DNA of 23,647 nt from Gemmiger_A avium (GCA_019114585.1 DXFE01000055.1:1-23647); one strand, 5' to 3'; positions 1-7,080 are shown, counted from the stretch's first letter. Numbers and translations are program-made. The notes: generated by a model not told the origin, from the sequence alone.

Positions 1-481
1 CGCTGGTGGGCTCGTCCAGAATCAGCAGCTTCGGTTCCCCCATCAGGGCGCAGACCAGCCCCACCTTCTGTTTGGTGCCCTTGCTCATCCGCCGGATGGG
101 CTGGCGGGGGTCCAGCTCCAGCAGCCGGGCCAGCTCGTCCGCGTCCCGGGTGTCCTTCCAGCCCCGCAGCCCGGCGGTGAACCGGATCATTCCCGCGCCG
201 GTCAGTTCCTCCGGCAGCGCCAGTTCGCCCGGCAGATAACCTACCTGCCGGTGCAGTTCACCCGCATGGGCAAAACAGTCCTGCCCGAACAGCCGAACCC
301 GGCCCGCCCGGGGCTTGATGAATCCCATCAGGTGGCGGATGGTTGTGGTTTTGCCTGCGCCGTTGGGCCCGAGAAAGCCGAACACTTCCCCCGGTTCCAC
401 CGCAAAGCTCAGGTCGAACACACCCCGGCCCTGGCCGTAATCCCGGGTCAGATTCTGAATCTCGATCACCGGTGTACGCAT
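1..481 (-). CDS. ABC transporter ATP-binding protein (partial, C-terminus beyond window)
   Basis: This is the nucleotide-binding subunit of an ABC exporter-type transporter; only about the first 160 residues lie in the window and the gene continues past position 1. Read on the minus strand it starts MRTPVIEIQNLTRDYGQG. It shows a Walker A (GPNGAGKTT, about residues 39-47), a signature region in the variant form SKGTKQ, and Walker B followed by the catalytic Glu (LLILDEPTS) at the window edge. The ATG at 481 has GGAGGAAT just upstream and overlaps the end of the TetR gene by 16 nt, so the two are translationally coupled. The variant signature is common in drug/peptide exporters and gliding-type ABC ATPases whose permease is a separate downstream gene; that partner would lie outside the window. 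The substrate cannot be told from this fragment. Confidence 0.93.
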   Translation of the reverse strand, partial: MRTPVIEIQNLTRDYGQGRGVFDLSFAVEPGEVFGFLGPNGAGKTTTIRHLMGFIKPRAGRVRLFGQDCFAHAGELHRQVGYLPGELALPEELTGAGMIRFTAGLRGWKDTRDADELARLLELDPRQPIRRMSKGTKQKVGLVCALMGEPKLLILDEPTS

Positions 482-1098
482 TGGTATTCCTCCTTATAGG
501 CCCAGCGGCGCAGCGCAGCGCACCAGACCCGGTATTCCTTCAAAATGTCGGACAACTCCAGCGGACGGCCCGCCATCAGCTGCCCGTGCAGATAGCCGTC
601 GGTCATCCAGATCAGCATATCCAGCACCTGCCGCGGGTCCACCCCGGGGCGGAATTTGCTGGTGTCGATGCCGGAAAACCAGGTGTCGTACAGCCCGTCC
701 CGCATCCGGTTCATCCAGCTGCGCACCGCCGGGGCTACCTCCCGGTCGGAACAGTACCAGGCCCGCACCGCAAACTCCAGCACCCAGGGGGTGGCCTCAA
801 ACAGGGCCAGTTTCTGCTCCACCCCGGTGTCCATGATCTCGAAAAAATCGTGGATCTGTTCCACCTTGTTGCTGCGCATGTGCTGCTCAATCAGGTGGTA
901 CATGTACCGTAGCAGGTACAGATACAGGCTGCGCTTGTTGCGGAAATAGTAGAACAGCAGCCCTTTGGAGATGCCCGCCCGGGCGGCAATCTCATCGGTG
1001 CTGGCCCGTTTGTAGTCGCTGCTGCCGAATACTTCCAGCGCGGCCCGGGTGATGGCGGCCCGGCGGGCAGCAGGCAGCCGGGAAAACGGCGTGTCCAT
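466..1098 (-). CDS. TetR/AcrR family transcriptional regulator
   Basis: A 210-residue DNA-binding repressor, normal length for the TetR family. The N-terminal helix-turn-helix is clear at about residues 12-58 (AAITRAALEVFG, then STDEIAARAGISKGLLFYYF). The rest is a helical ligand/dimerisation domain with no recognisable ligand signature. The ATG at 1098 follows GAGGAGG. The gene is co-directional with and overlaps the ABC ATPase, so it most likely controls that transporter as well as itself. A 22-bp palindrome lies between its promoter and its start codon. The inducer is unknown; a toxic compound or host-derived amphiphile would be typical for the family, but this is inference. Confidence 0.93.
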   Translation of the reverse strand: MDTPFSRLPAARRAAITRAALEVFGSSDYKRASTDEIAARAGISKGLLFYYFRNKRSLYLYLLRYMYHLIEQHMRSNKVEQIHDFFEIMDTGVEQKLALFEATPWVLEFAVRAWYCSDREVAPAVRSWMNRMRDGLYDTWFSGIDTSKFRPGVDPRQVLDMLIWMTDGYLHGQLMAGRPLELSDILKEYRVWCAALRRWAYKEEYQCVHR

Positions 1099-1117
1099 GG
1101 TCGTTCCTCCTCTTGCG

Positions 1118-1139
1118 GGATTGACCCGCCGGTCAATCC
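1118..1139. promoter_or_regulatory. Candidate TetR operator palindrome
   Basis: GGATTGACC-CGCC-GGTCAATCC: two perfect 9-bp inverted arms around a 4-bp centre. It sits 10 bp downstream of the -10 element of the TetR promoter and upstream of its RBS, a position where bound repressor would block transcription. A further half-site (GGATTGACT) occurs at 1158-1166 inside the promoter spacer. The assignment to the adjacent TetR is inferred from position and symmetry. Confidence 0.75.
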
Positions 1140-1149
1140 GTATGCCCTC

Positions 1150-1177
1150 ATTCTACCGGATTGACTGAGATTTACAA
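1150..1177 (-). promoter_or_regulatory. Sigma-A type promoter for tetR-ABC
   Basis: On the minus strand there is a -35 TTGTAA (1172-1177), a 16-bp spacer and a -10 TAGAAT (1150-1155). Predicted transcription starts near 1143, immediately before the palindrome at 1118-1139. Confidence 0.65.
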
Positions 1178-1186
1178 GGCCCCCGC

Positions 1187-1216
1187 TCATAAATTTCTGC
1201 ACACCGGCACATACTG
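1187..1216 (+). promoter_or_regulatory. Candidate sigma-G type promoter for spoIVB
   Basis: TCATA (1187-1191), 18 bp, CATACTG (1210-1216). The B. subtilis sigma-G consensus as I recall it is GHATR-N18-CATNHTA, so the match is 4/5 and 6/7 with ideal spacing. In B. subtilis spoIVB is a forespore gene read by sigma-F and sigma-G, which fits. No better vegetative promoter was seen in this 199-bp divergent region. Confidence 0.4.
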
Positions 1217-1297
1217 TTTTGGCAGGACAGGGGCGGCGCGGGTGTGCCGCCCCCAAAATTCCGCCCGCCGCCCGGCGGGCCAAGGAGGGCGAAACCG

Positions 1298-2524
1298 ATG
1301 CGAACCTTTCTGCGGCGGCTGGTGATGCTGCTGATCGTGCTGTGTGTGGCGTTTCTGGGGGTGGTGGGGTATACCTTCAGCCGCTTGCCGGATACCTTTC
1401 TGGTGGCGCAGGGGCAGACCCTGACCATCGCGCCCATGCCCTGGGTACGCACCGCCGGTACCGGCGATCAGGTGCTGCAGGCGTCCGCTGTGCCGGTGGG
1501 CGGCAGCTACAACACCACCCTGACCCTGTGGGGGGTGGTGCCGGTCAAAACCGTGCGCACCGTGGTGGTGGACCGGCGGGTGGTTACCGTCTGCGGCAGT
1601 CCGTTCGGGGTCAAGATGTTTTCCGACGGGGCGCTGGTGGTGGGCTTCAGCGATATCCGCTCCGCTTCCGGTTACTGCAACCCCGCCCGGGACGCGGGCC
1701 TGGAAATGGGGGACTGGATTTTGTCGGTAAACGGCAGCCGGATCACCGGCAACGACGACCTGCGGGCTGCCATCCAGGCGGCGGGCTCCGACCCCTGCAC
1801 CGTGGTGTATGAGCGGGACGGGGTACAGGCGGTGACCAACCTGACCCCGGTGGCGGATCTGTCGGACGGCAATTTCCGCGCCGGCGTGTGGGTGCGGGAT
1901 TCCTCCGCCGGGGTGGGCACCCTGACCTTTGTGGACAATACCACCGGGATGTTCGGCGGGCTGGGGCATTCCATCAGCGATACCGACACGGGGGAGAGCA
2001 TCGTGCTGCGCAGCGGCGAGATCGTGCCGGTGGAGATCATCGGCTACGAGCCCGGTCAGGTGGGCGACCCGGGCCAGCTCAAAGGGCGGTTTGCCAGCCA
2101 GATCGCGGCGGGCACCGTGCTGGGCAACGACGCCACCGGTGTGTATGGTACCGTGCGCACCCTGCTGGGCGGCCAGGACATGACGGTGGCCCAGTCCCAG
2201 GAGGTGGAGGAGGGCCCGGCCCAGATCCTGACCACCATCGAGGGCACCGAGCCCCAGCTGTACGAGGTGGAGATCGAGCAGGTGACCCTCTCCCGCCAGG
2301 ACCCGAACCGGAACCTGGTACTGCGGGTCACCGACCCGGATCTGCTGGCCACCACCGGCGGCATCGTGCAGGGGATGAGCGGCAGCCCTATTATCCAGAA
2401 CGGCCGCCTGGTGGGGGCGGTGACCCATGTGCTGGTCAACGATCCCACCCGGGGCTACGGCATCTTTGCCGAGAATATGCTGGAAACGGCGGACAGTTTG
2501 ATTCCTGCCGATATAGCGGGGTAA
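1298..2524 (+). CDS. spoIVB: SpoIVB signalling serine peptidase (S55 family)
   Basis: A 408-residue forespore protease which, in B. subtilis, is secreted into the intermembrane space and cleaves SpoIVFA to trigger pro-sigma-K processing. It has an N-terminal membrane anchor/signal segment (about residues 7-25). A PDZ domain follows (about 105-195), with DAGLEMGDWILSVNG as its ligand-groove loop. The S55 peptidase domain has His224 in GGLGHSISD and the catalytic Ser363 in GMSGSPI, the hallmark of SpoIVB. The start chosen is ATG 1298 behind AAGGAGGG (1282-1289); an upstream in-frame ATG at 1244 has no RBS and would put a Pro-rich tail before the signal segment. It stands directly upstream of spo0A, the normal clostridial/bacillar order, but is separated from it by a terminator. 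Confidence 0.96.
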   Translation: MRTFLRRLVMLLIVLCVAFLGVVGYTFSRLPDTFLVAQGQTLTIAPMPWVRTAGTGDQVLQASAVPVGGSYNTTLTLWGVVPVKTVRTVVVDRRVVTVCGSPFGVKMFSDGALVVGFSDIRSASGYCNPARDAGLEMGDWILSVNGSRITGNDDLRAAIQAAGSDPCTVVYERDGVQAVTNLTPVADLSDGNFRAGVWVRDSSAGVGTLTFVDNTTGMFGGLGHSISDTDTGESIVLRSGEIVPVEIIGYEPGQVGDPGQLKGRFASQIAAGTVLGNDATGVYGTVRTLLGGQDMTVAQSQEVEEGPAQILTTIEGTEPQLYEVEIEQVTLSRQDPNRNLVLRVTDPDLLATTGGIVQGMSGSPIIQNGRLVGAVTHVLVNDPTRGYGIFAENMLETADSLIPADIAG

Positions 2525-2531
2525 AGAGTCC

Positions 2532-2579
2532 AAAGCCGGGCCTGCGGCAAGAAAAATCTTGCTCCAGGCCCGGCTTTTT
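2532..2579 (+). terminator. Rho-independent terminator after spoIVB
   Basis: 13-bp perfect arms AAAGCCGGGCCTG (2532-2544) and CAGGCCCGGCTTT (2565-2577), with an inner 6-bp hairpin (GCAAGA/TCTTGC, 2547-2562) and a run of T at the 3' side. It lies 8 nt after the stop codon. Confidence 0.92.
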
Positions 2580-2668
2580 GCATGTAGCCCTATAAATCCT
2601 CCGCCTCGTTCCCCGCCGCTTCGACGGCTGGCGGGCGAGAGGGGGCGAAACCCGCTGCTGCCGGGTGA

Positions 2669-2684
2669 TTTTCTGTCGAGAAAA
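2669..2684. promoter_or_regulatory. Palindromic 0A-box-like site upstream of spo0A
   Basis: TTTTCT-GTCG-AGAAAA is a perfect inverted repeat containing TGTCGAG, one base from the 7-bp core of the Spo0A box (TGTCGAA). It ends 25 bp upstream of the spo0A -35. Autoregulation by Spo0A is known in B. subtilis; here it is inferred from the sequence. Confidence 0.5.
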
Positions 2685-2686
2685 AA

Positions 2687-2704
2687 TCCAAAGAAAAATT
2701 TGGA
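2687..2704. promoter_or_regulatory. Second inverted repeat next to the spo0A promoter
   Basis: TCCAAA-GAAAAA-TTTGGA, perfect 6-bp arms with a 6-bp AT spacer, ending 5 bp before the -35 hexamer. It is placed as an operator or activator site would be; no known binding protein is recognised. Confidence 0.4.
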
Positions 2705-2709
2705 ATCTA

Positions 2710-2738
2710 TTGCACAAATTGGAAATAACTGGTAAAAT
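2710..2738 (+). promoter_or_regulatory. Sigma-A promoter for spo0A
   Basis: -35 TTGCAC (2710-2715), exactly 17 bp, -10 TAAAAT (2733-2738). It lies in a markedly AT-rich stretch and gives a leader of about 45 nt. No clear sigma-H promoter was found here, unlike B. subtilis spo0A. Confidence 0.8.
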
Positions 2739-2791
2739 CTACTCCAGACAAGGAAATCCGCCGCAACGGAGAACTAATGGAGGAGAAGACA

Positions 2792-3541
2792 ATGGAAAAG
2801 ATTCGATTTTTGATGACGGACATCGGCGCGGCCACCGAGGCCTGCCGCGGCGCGCTGGAACAGAAGGGCGTGGACGTATCGGTATGCGAGCGTGACGGGG
2901 AGGCGGCGCTGCGCTGCCTGCTGGAACAGCGGCCCCGGGCGGTGCTGCTGGAAGCCTTCATGCCGGGGCTGGACGCGCTGGCGGTCAAGCAGCGGTACGC
3001 GGCGGCGGGCGGCGGCAACACCGTGTTCTTCGTCACCGGCAATTTCCGCAACGAGGATCTGGAACAGGAATTGATGGAAAGCGGATTTTCTTTCTACTTC
3101 GTCAAACCCTTTGATGAAACGGTGCTGGCGGCCCGGGTCATGCGGGCGGCGGGAATGCCGCCCCGGCCCCGCATCGCGGTGGACAACGACGAGGCGGCGG
3201 TCACCGAGATTCTGCACCAGATCGGGGTGCCGGCCCATATCAAGGGCTACAAATTCCTGCGGGACGCCATCCTGCTGACCATGGCCGACCCGGAGTACAT
3301 CAACGCCGTGACCAAACGGCTCTATCCGGAGATCGGCAAGATGAACGGCACCACCGCCAGCCGGGTGGAGCGTGCCATCCGCCACGCCATCGAGGTGGCC
3401 TGGGACCGGGGCGATGTGGACACGCTGAATATGTATTTCGGCTATACCATCCACAACCTGCGGGGCAAGCCCACCAACTCGGAGTTTATCGCCATGATCG
3501 CCGACCGGATGCGGCTGGACAAAAAGCAGCGGATCGGTTAA
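2792..3541 (+). CDS. spo0A: Stage 0 sporulation protein A with a degenerate receiver domain
   Basis: A 249-residue response regulator that controls entry into sporulation. The C-terminal DNA-binding domain (about residues 125-249) is almost textbook: IGVPAHIKGY, TTASRVERAIRHAIEVAW and KPTNSEFIAM are all present. The N-terminal receiver (1-115) is unusual. Aligned to B. subtilis Spo0A, the phosphoacceptor D56 is Glu54 (in VLLEAFMP), and of the acidic pair D10/D11 only D10 remains (TDIG). The conserved Thr82 and Lys105 (VKPFD) are kept. The start chosen is ATG 2792 because GGAGGAG (2779-2785) sits 6 nt upstream; an ATG at 2777 is in frame but overlaps that RBS. Glu in this position often mimics the phosphorylated state, so the protein may be constitutively active or controlled in another way. 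Confidence 0.97.
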   Translation: MEKIRFLMTDIGAATEACRGALEQKGVDVSVCERDGEAALRCLLEQRPRAVLLEAFMPGLDALAVKQRYAAAGGGNTVFFVTGNFRNEDLEQELMESGFSFYFVKPFDETVLAARVMRAAGMPPRPRIAVDNDEAAVTEILHQIGVPAHIKGYKFLRDAILLTMADPEYINAVTKRLYPEIGKMNGTTASRVERAIRHAIEVAWDRGDVDTLNMYFGYTIHNLRGKPTNSEFIAMIADRMRLDKKQRIG

Positions 3542-3581
3542 AAACGCAGCGGATTTTCCACCAAAAACACCGTGTATGTGG

Positions 3582-3617
3582 AAAACGGGAGAGGATTTTT
3601 TCGTCCTCTCCCGTTTT
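3582..3617. terminator. Bidirectional rho-independent terminator after spo0A
   Basis: Perfect 14-bp arms AAAACGGGAGAGGA (3582-3595) and TCCTCTCCCGTTTT (3604-3617) around an 8-nt loop, 40 nt after the spo0A stop. The flanking A and T runs would let it work in both directions. Confidence 0.93.
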
Positions 3618-3635
3618 GTGTTGCGGGGCGCAGTC

Positions 3636-3664
3636 TGGATTTTTTTGCCGGATACCTATATAAT
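3636..3664 (+). promoter_or_regulatory. Promoter candidate for ispDF
   Basis: A perfect -10 TATAAT (3659-3664) in an AT-rich island. The best -35 at 17 bp is TGGATT (3636-3641), which is weak. It lies just after the spo0A terminator and 50 nt before the ispDF start. Confidence 0.6.
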
Positions 3665-3713
3665 AATACACATACTGGATAGGCGGCCTATTTGCCGCGG
3701 AAAGAGGTGCCCC

Positions 3714-4838
3714 ATGACCGAGACCGTTACCGCCGTGATCGTGGCCGCCGGGTCGTCCACCCGGATGGGCTTTGACAAACTGGCTTATACCTGGCAGGGC
3801 CGCAGCGTACTGGAACGCAGCGTGCAGGCTTTTGACCGGCATCCGCTGGTCGGCGAACTGGTGCTGGTGGCGGGGCCGGGCAACCGGGAACGGGCCGAGG
3901 CCATTGCCGCCGCCTGTCGCCTGCCCGCCAAGGTGGTGGAGGGGGGCGCCACCCGGGCCGAGAGTGTGCGCCGGGGGGCGCTGGCCGCCTCCGGGCAGCT
4001 GCTGGCCATCCATGACGCGGCACGCCCCTTTGTGAGCGAAAAGGTCATCACCGCCGCGCTGGAGGGGGCCGCCCGCTGTGGGGCCGCCGCCCCCGCCGTG
4101 CCGGTAAAGGACACGGTCAAGGTGGCCCGGGACGGCCGGGTGCAGTCCACTCCGGACAGGGCGGCACTGTTTGCGGTGCAGACCCCCCAGTGCGTGGACC
4201 GGGCCCGTTACCTGGCCGCGCTGAAAACGGTGGATTACGCCGCCCTGACCGACGACTGCCAGGTGATGGAACAGGCCGGCTGCCCGGTGCTGCTCACCAC
4301 CGGGGACTACGCCAACTACAAAATTACCACCCGGGAGGATCTGCCCAAGGAGGATACCGCAATGGATATGCGAGTGGGACACGGATACGATGTACATAAG
4401 CTGGTGGAGGGCCGCCGCCTGATCCTGGGCGGGGTGGACATCCCCTATGAAAAAGGCCTGCTGGGCCATTCCGACGCGGATGTGCTGGCCCATGCGATCA
4501 TGGATGCGCTGCTGGGTGCGGCCGGGCTGGGGGACATCGGCCGGCATTTCCCGGATTCCGACCCGGCCTACAAAGGAGCGGACAGCCTGAAACTGGCTTC
4601 CCACGTGGCGGCGCTGCTGGCCAAAGAGGGCTGGACGGTGCAGAACGTGGATGCCACCATCCTGTGCCAGGCGCCCAAGCTGGCCCCCCATATCCCCACC
4701 ATGATGGTCAACCTGGCCGCGGCGCTGAACCTGCCCGAGGGCCGGGTGCACGTGAAAGCCACCACCGAGGAAAAGCTGGGCTTTACCGGCGCGGGGCAGG
4801 GCATCGCCGCCCATGCGGTGGCGCTGCTGACCCGGTAA
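3714..4838 (+). CDS. ispDF: Bifunctional IspDF (MEP cytidylyltransferase / MECDP synthase)
   Basis: A 374-residue fusion catalysing two non-consecutive steps of the MEP isoprenoid pathway. The IspD half transfers CMP from CTP to methylerythritol phosphate. The IspF half cyclises CDP-ME 2-phosphate to MECDP. IspD (1 to about 215) shows VAAGSSTRMG, HDAARPF, PVKDTVK, QTPQ and TDDCQVME. IspF (about 219-374) shows the metal-binding GHGYDVHKL, LGHSDADVLAHAIMDALLGA, GDIGRHFPDSD and ATTEEKLGFTG. ATG 3714 is taken because it begins the IspD fold and follows AAAGAGGTG. The two halves are normally separate genes in Firmicutes. There is almost no linker, and a strong SD plus ATG lies at the junction (see the separate entry), so free IspF may also be made. 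Confidence 0.96.
   Translation: MTETVTAVIVAAGSSTRMGFDKLAYTWQGRSVLERSVQAFDRHPLVGELVLVAGPGNRERAEAIAAACRLPAKVVEGGATRAESVRRGALAASGQLLAIHDAARPFVSEKVITAALEGAARCGAAAPAVPVKDTVKVARDGRVQSTPDRAALFAVQTPQCVDRARYLAALKTVDYAALTDDCQVMEQAGCPVLLTTGDYANYKITTREDLPKEDTAMDMRVGHGYDVHKLVEGRRLILGGVDIPYEKGLLGHSDADVLAHAIMDALLGAAGLGDIGRHFPDSDPAYKGADSLKLASHVAALLAKEGWTVQNVDATILCQAPKLAPHIPTMMVNLAAALNLPEGRVHVKATTEEKLGFTGAGQGIAAHAVALLTR
4347..4370 (+). promoter_or_regulatory. Internal ribosome binding site at the IspD/IspF junction
   Basis: AAGGAGG (4347-4353) is followed 8 nt later by in-frame ATG 4362 and again by ATG 4368, exactly where a stand-alone IspF would begin. The SD is embedded in codons for residues 212-214. This may be a relic of two overlapping genes or a functional second start. 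Confidence 0.6.
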
Positions 4839-4854
4839 AATTGCGGCAAAGGCA

Positions 4855-4883
4855 TTTTCAAGCACAGGGCAGTGTGCTATACT
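4855..4883 (+). promoter_or_regulatory. Sigma-A promoter for the cdaA operon
   Basis: -35 TTTTCA (4855-4860), 17 bp, -10 TATACT (4878-4883) with an extended TGC element just before it. No terminator separates it from ispDF, so read-through from upstream is also likely. Confidence 0.75.
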
Positions 4884-4936
4884 AAAGTTTAAGTGTGGCC
4901 CCGCGGGGGCCAAGCCCCGGACAGGAGGAAGCGGAT

Positions 4937-5821
4937 TTGTTCAGCCAGATATTGCAGAACGAGTTTATTTCGGATTTTATCAATAACCTGAAAGCCAGCG
5001 ATTTGCGGGACGTGCTGGACATCCTGATCGTGACGCTGGTGGTCTACGGCATCCTGAACCTGGTGCGCAAGACCCGGTCGGGCCAGCTGGCCCGGGGCGC
5101 GCTGCTGCTGCTGGTGGTCTACGCGGTGGCGGATACCTTCCGGTTCCGCACGGTGGCCTATCTGCTGCAGAACGTGCTGCAGATAGGATTGCTGAGCCTT
5201 GTGGTGGTCTTTCAGCCGGAGATCCGCCGGGCACTGGAACAGGTGGGCCGCACCGACCAGTGGGCGGGCAACCTGTTCAAGATGCACCGCAGCGACGATG
5301 CCACCGTGCGCGCCAAATGGAAAAACGCCATCGTGGCGGTGTGCGACTCGGCCGAGCAGCTCAGTGAAGAGCGCACCGGCGGCCTGATCGTTATGGAGCG
5401 GGGCACCAACCTCTCTGAAATCATCCGCACCGGCACCCTGATCAACGCGGATGTGACCCTGGAACTGCTGGGCACCGTCTTTTACGAGGGTACCCCCCTC
5501 CACGACGGCGCGGTGGTCATCCGGGACGGCGTGCTGAAAGCTGCCGGCTGTGTGCTGCCCCTGTCCAACAACCTGGAGATCAGCAAGGACATGGGCACCC
5601 GGCACCGGGCCGCTTTGGGCATGAGCGAAAACTCCGACGCGGTAATCGTGGTGGTCAGTGAGGAGACCGGGATTATCTCCCTGGCGAAGAACGGCGTTCT
5701 GATCCGCCGCCTGGACCGGCAGAACCTGTTCAACCTGCTGATGGAAGAGATCGTGCCGCCTGAAATGGAGAAAAAGACAAAGAAACAACCTTTCTGGAGA
5801 AAGAAACATGAAAAAGTTTAA
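4937..5821 (+). CDS. cdaA: Diadenylate cyclase CdaA (c-di-AMP synthase)
   Basis: A 294-residue membrane enzyme making cyclic di-AMP from two ATP, the signal that controls potassium and osmolyte balance and cell-wall homeostasis. Three hydrophobic helices lie at about residues 27-44, 53-70 and 75-95. The cytoplasmic DAC domain follows, with the catalytic motifs HDGA (189-192) and GTRHR (220-224), both intact. The start is taken as TTG 4937, 8 nt after the strong SD AGGAGGA (4923-4929). An ATG 42 nt upstream would place the SD inside the gene and add a Pro/Gly-rich tail foreign to the family. It overlaps cdaR by 14 nt, the standard CdaA-CdaR pairing. Confidence 0.95.
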   Translation: MFSQILQNEFISDFINNLKASDLRDVLDILIVTLVVYGILNLVRKTRSGQLARGALLLLVVYAVADTFRFRTVAYLLQNVLQIGLLSLVVVFQPEIRRALEQVGRTDQWAGNLFKMHRSDDATVRAKWKNAIVAVCDSAEQLSEERTGGLIVMERGTNLSEIIRTGTLINADVTLELLGTVFYEGTPLHDGAVVIRDGVLKAAGCVLPLSNNLEISKDMGTRHRAALGMSENSDAVIVVVSEETGIISLAKNGVLIRRLDRQNLFNLLMEEIVPPEMEKKTKKQPFWRKKHEKV

Positions 5822-7073
5822 GTGGGAGAAACTGTGGGGAGACCGGCGCTTTCTGCTGCTGCTGAGCCTGGGCATCGCGGTGCTGCTCTGGCTGTACGTG
5901 ACCATGTCGGTCATGCCCAACACCAGCACCACCCTGAGCGGCGTGCCGGTGGACTTTGACTACGATTCCGCCAAATACACCACCCTGGGGCTGGACATTG
6001 TGAACGAGCCCTCCTACACCGTGGACCTGAGCCTTTCCGGCGACGGTTCGGTGCTGGGTGCGGCCCGGGCCTCCGACTTTGTGGTCTATCCGGACTACTC
6101 CTCGGTCAAGGGGGCCGGCAGCCAGACCCTGAACCTGAATGTGAAGATCATCAACCCGGATCTGGAAAACCGGGTCACCGCCACCATCGAGCGGGGCCGC
6201 CGCACGGTGGACGTGGTGTTTGACACCATCCTCACCAAGACCCTGCCGGTCACGGTGGAGACCAGCGGCCTGCACATTGCCGAAGGCTACTCGCTCAACA
6301 AGGTCAGCAGCTCGCCCTCGGAAATCACCATCACCGGCCCCTCCACCGAGGTGTCCCAGGTGACCGCCGTGGTGGCGCCGCTCTCGATGGAGGGCGAGCT
6401 CAGCGAATCCCAGCTGGTACAGGTACCGCTGGAGATGCGGGACGCCAACGGCAAAACGCTGGATCTGCCCTACACCACCATGGAAGACAACATCGTGGAC
6501 GTGACGGTGTCGGTCTACAAGCAGGTGGAACTGCCGCTGGTGGTCAACTTCATCAACGTGCCCAGCTACTTTGATGTGAACACCCTGCAGTACAGCCTGA
6601 GCCAGGAGACCCTGCTGGTATCCGGGCCGGAACGGGTGGTCAACAACCTGACCGAGCTGTCGGTGGGCTCCTTCGACCTGTCCACCTTCTCGCTGGATAA
6701 GGATTACCAGATGAACGTGGAACTGCCGGACGGCATCGTCAGCAACGAGAACGTCAGCAGCGTCACCCTGAGCTTCGATACCACCGGTATGAGCGAGCGC
6801 AGCTTCAACGTCAGCCAGATCAGTGTGATCAATGTGCCCGCCAACTACCAGGTGGAGGTCACCACCAAGCGGATCAACAATGTGGTGCTGGTGGGCCCGG
6901 AGGAGGATCTGGAACAGCTTTCCGCCGGCAGCATCGAAGCCCGCATCAACGCCGAGGATCTGCAGGTGGCAGTGGGCACCCAGACGGTGGCCGTGCAGAT
7001 CCAGGTACCCTCCAATCCGCGGGTGTTCGCCATCGGCACCTATACCGTTACCTGCAACATCACATCACGATGA
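5808..7073 (+). CDS. cdaR: CdaR, YbbR-domain regulator of CdaA
   Basis: A 421-residue membrane-anchored extracytoplasmic protein that binds CdaA and tunes c-di-AMP production in other Firmicutes. It has one N-terminal transmembrane helix (about residues 13-32, FLLLLSLGIAVLLWLYV), with four YbbR repeats filling the rest (about 38-135, 140-232, 235-325 and 328-421). The repeat hallmark of a short 'V.GP...V..L' strand-turn is visible in repeats 2-4 (ITGPSTEV, VSGPERVV, LVGPEEDL). Translation starts inside the end of cdaA behind GGAG, indicating coupling. In many relatives glmM follows next; here a COG2509 protein does. Confidence 0.93.
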   Translation: MKKFKWEKLWGDRRFLLLLSLGIAVLLWLYVTMSVMPNTSTTLSGVPVDFDYDSAKYTTLGLDIVNEPSYTVDLSLSGDGSVLGAARASDFVVYPDYSSVKGAGSQTLNLNVKIINPDLENRVTATIERGRRTVDVVFDTILTKTLPVTVETSGLHIAEGYSLNKVSSSPSEITITGPSTEVSQVTAVVAPLSMEGELSESQLVQVPLEMRDANGKTLDLPYTTMEDNIVDVTVSVYKQVELPLVVNFINVPSYFDVNTLQYSLSQETLLVSGPERVVNNLTELSVGSFDLSTFSLDKDYQMNVELPDGIVSNENVSSVTLSFDTTGMSERSFNVSQISVINVPANYQVEVTTKRINNVVLVGPEEDLEQLSAGSIEARINAEDLQVAVGTQTVAVQIQVPSNPRVFAIGTYTVTCNITSR

Positions 7074-7080
7074 GGAATCC

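Noticed and set aside
1187..2533. A 448-codon minus-strand frame opposite spoIVB
   Set aside because: Shadow of spoIVB; spoIVB has a strong RBS, a signal segment and catalytic motifs, while this frame has none.
4895..4936. Longer cdaA from the upstream ATG at 4895
   Set aside because: It would place the strong SD inside the coding region and add a Pro/Gly-rich tail; the TTG at 4937 has correct SD spacing and gives the family N-terminus.
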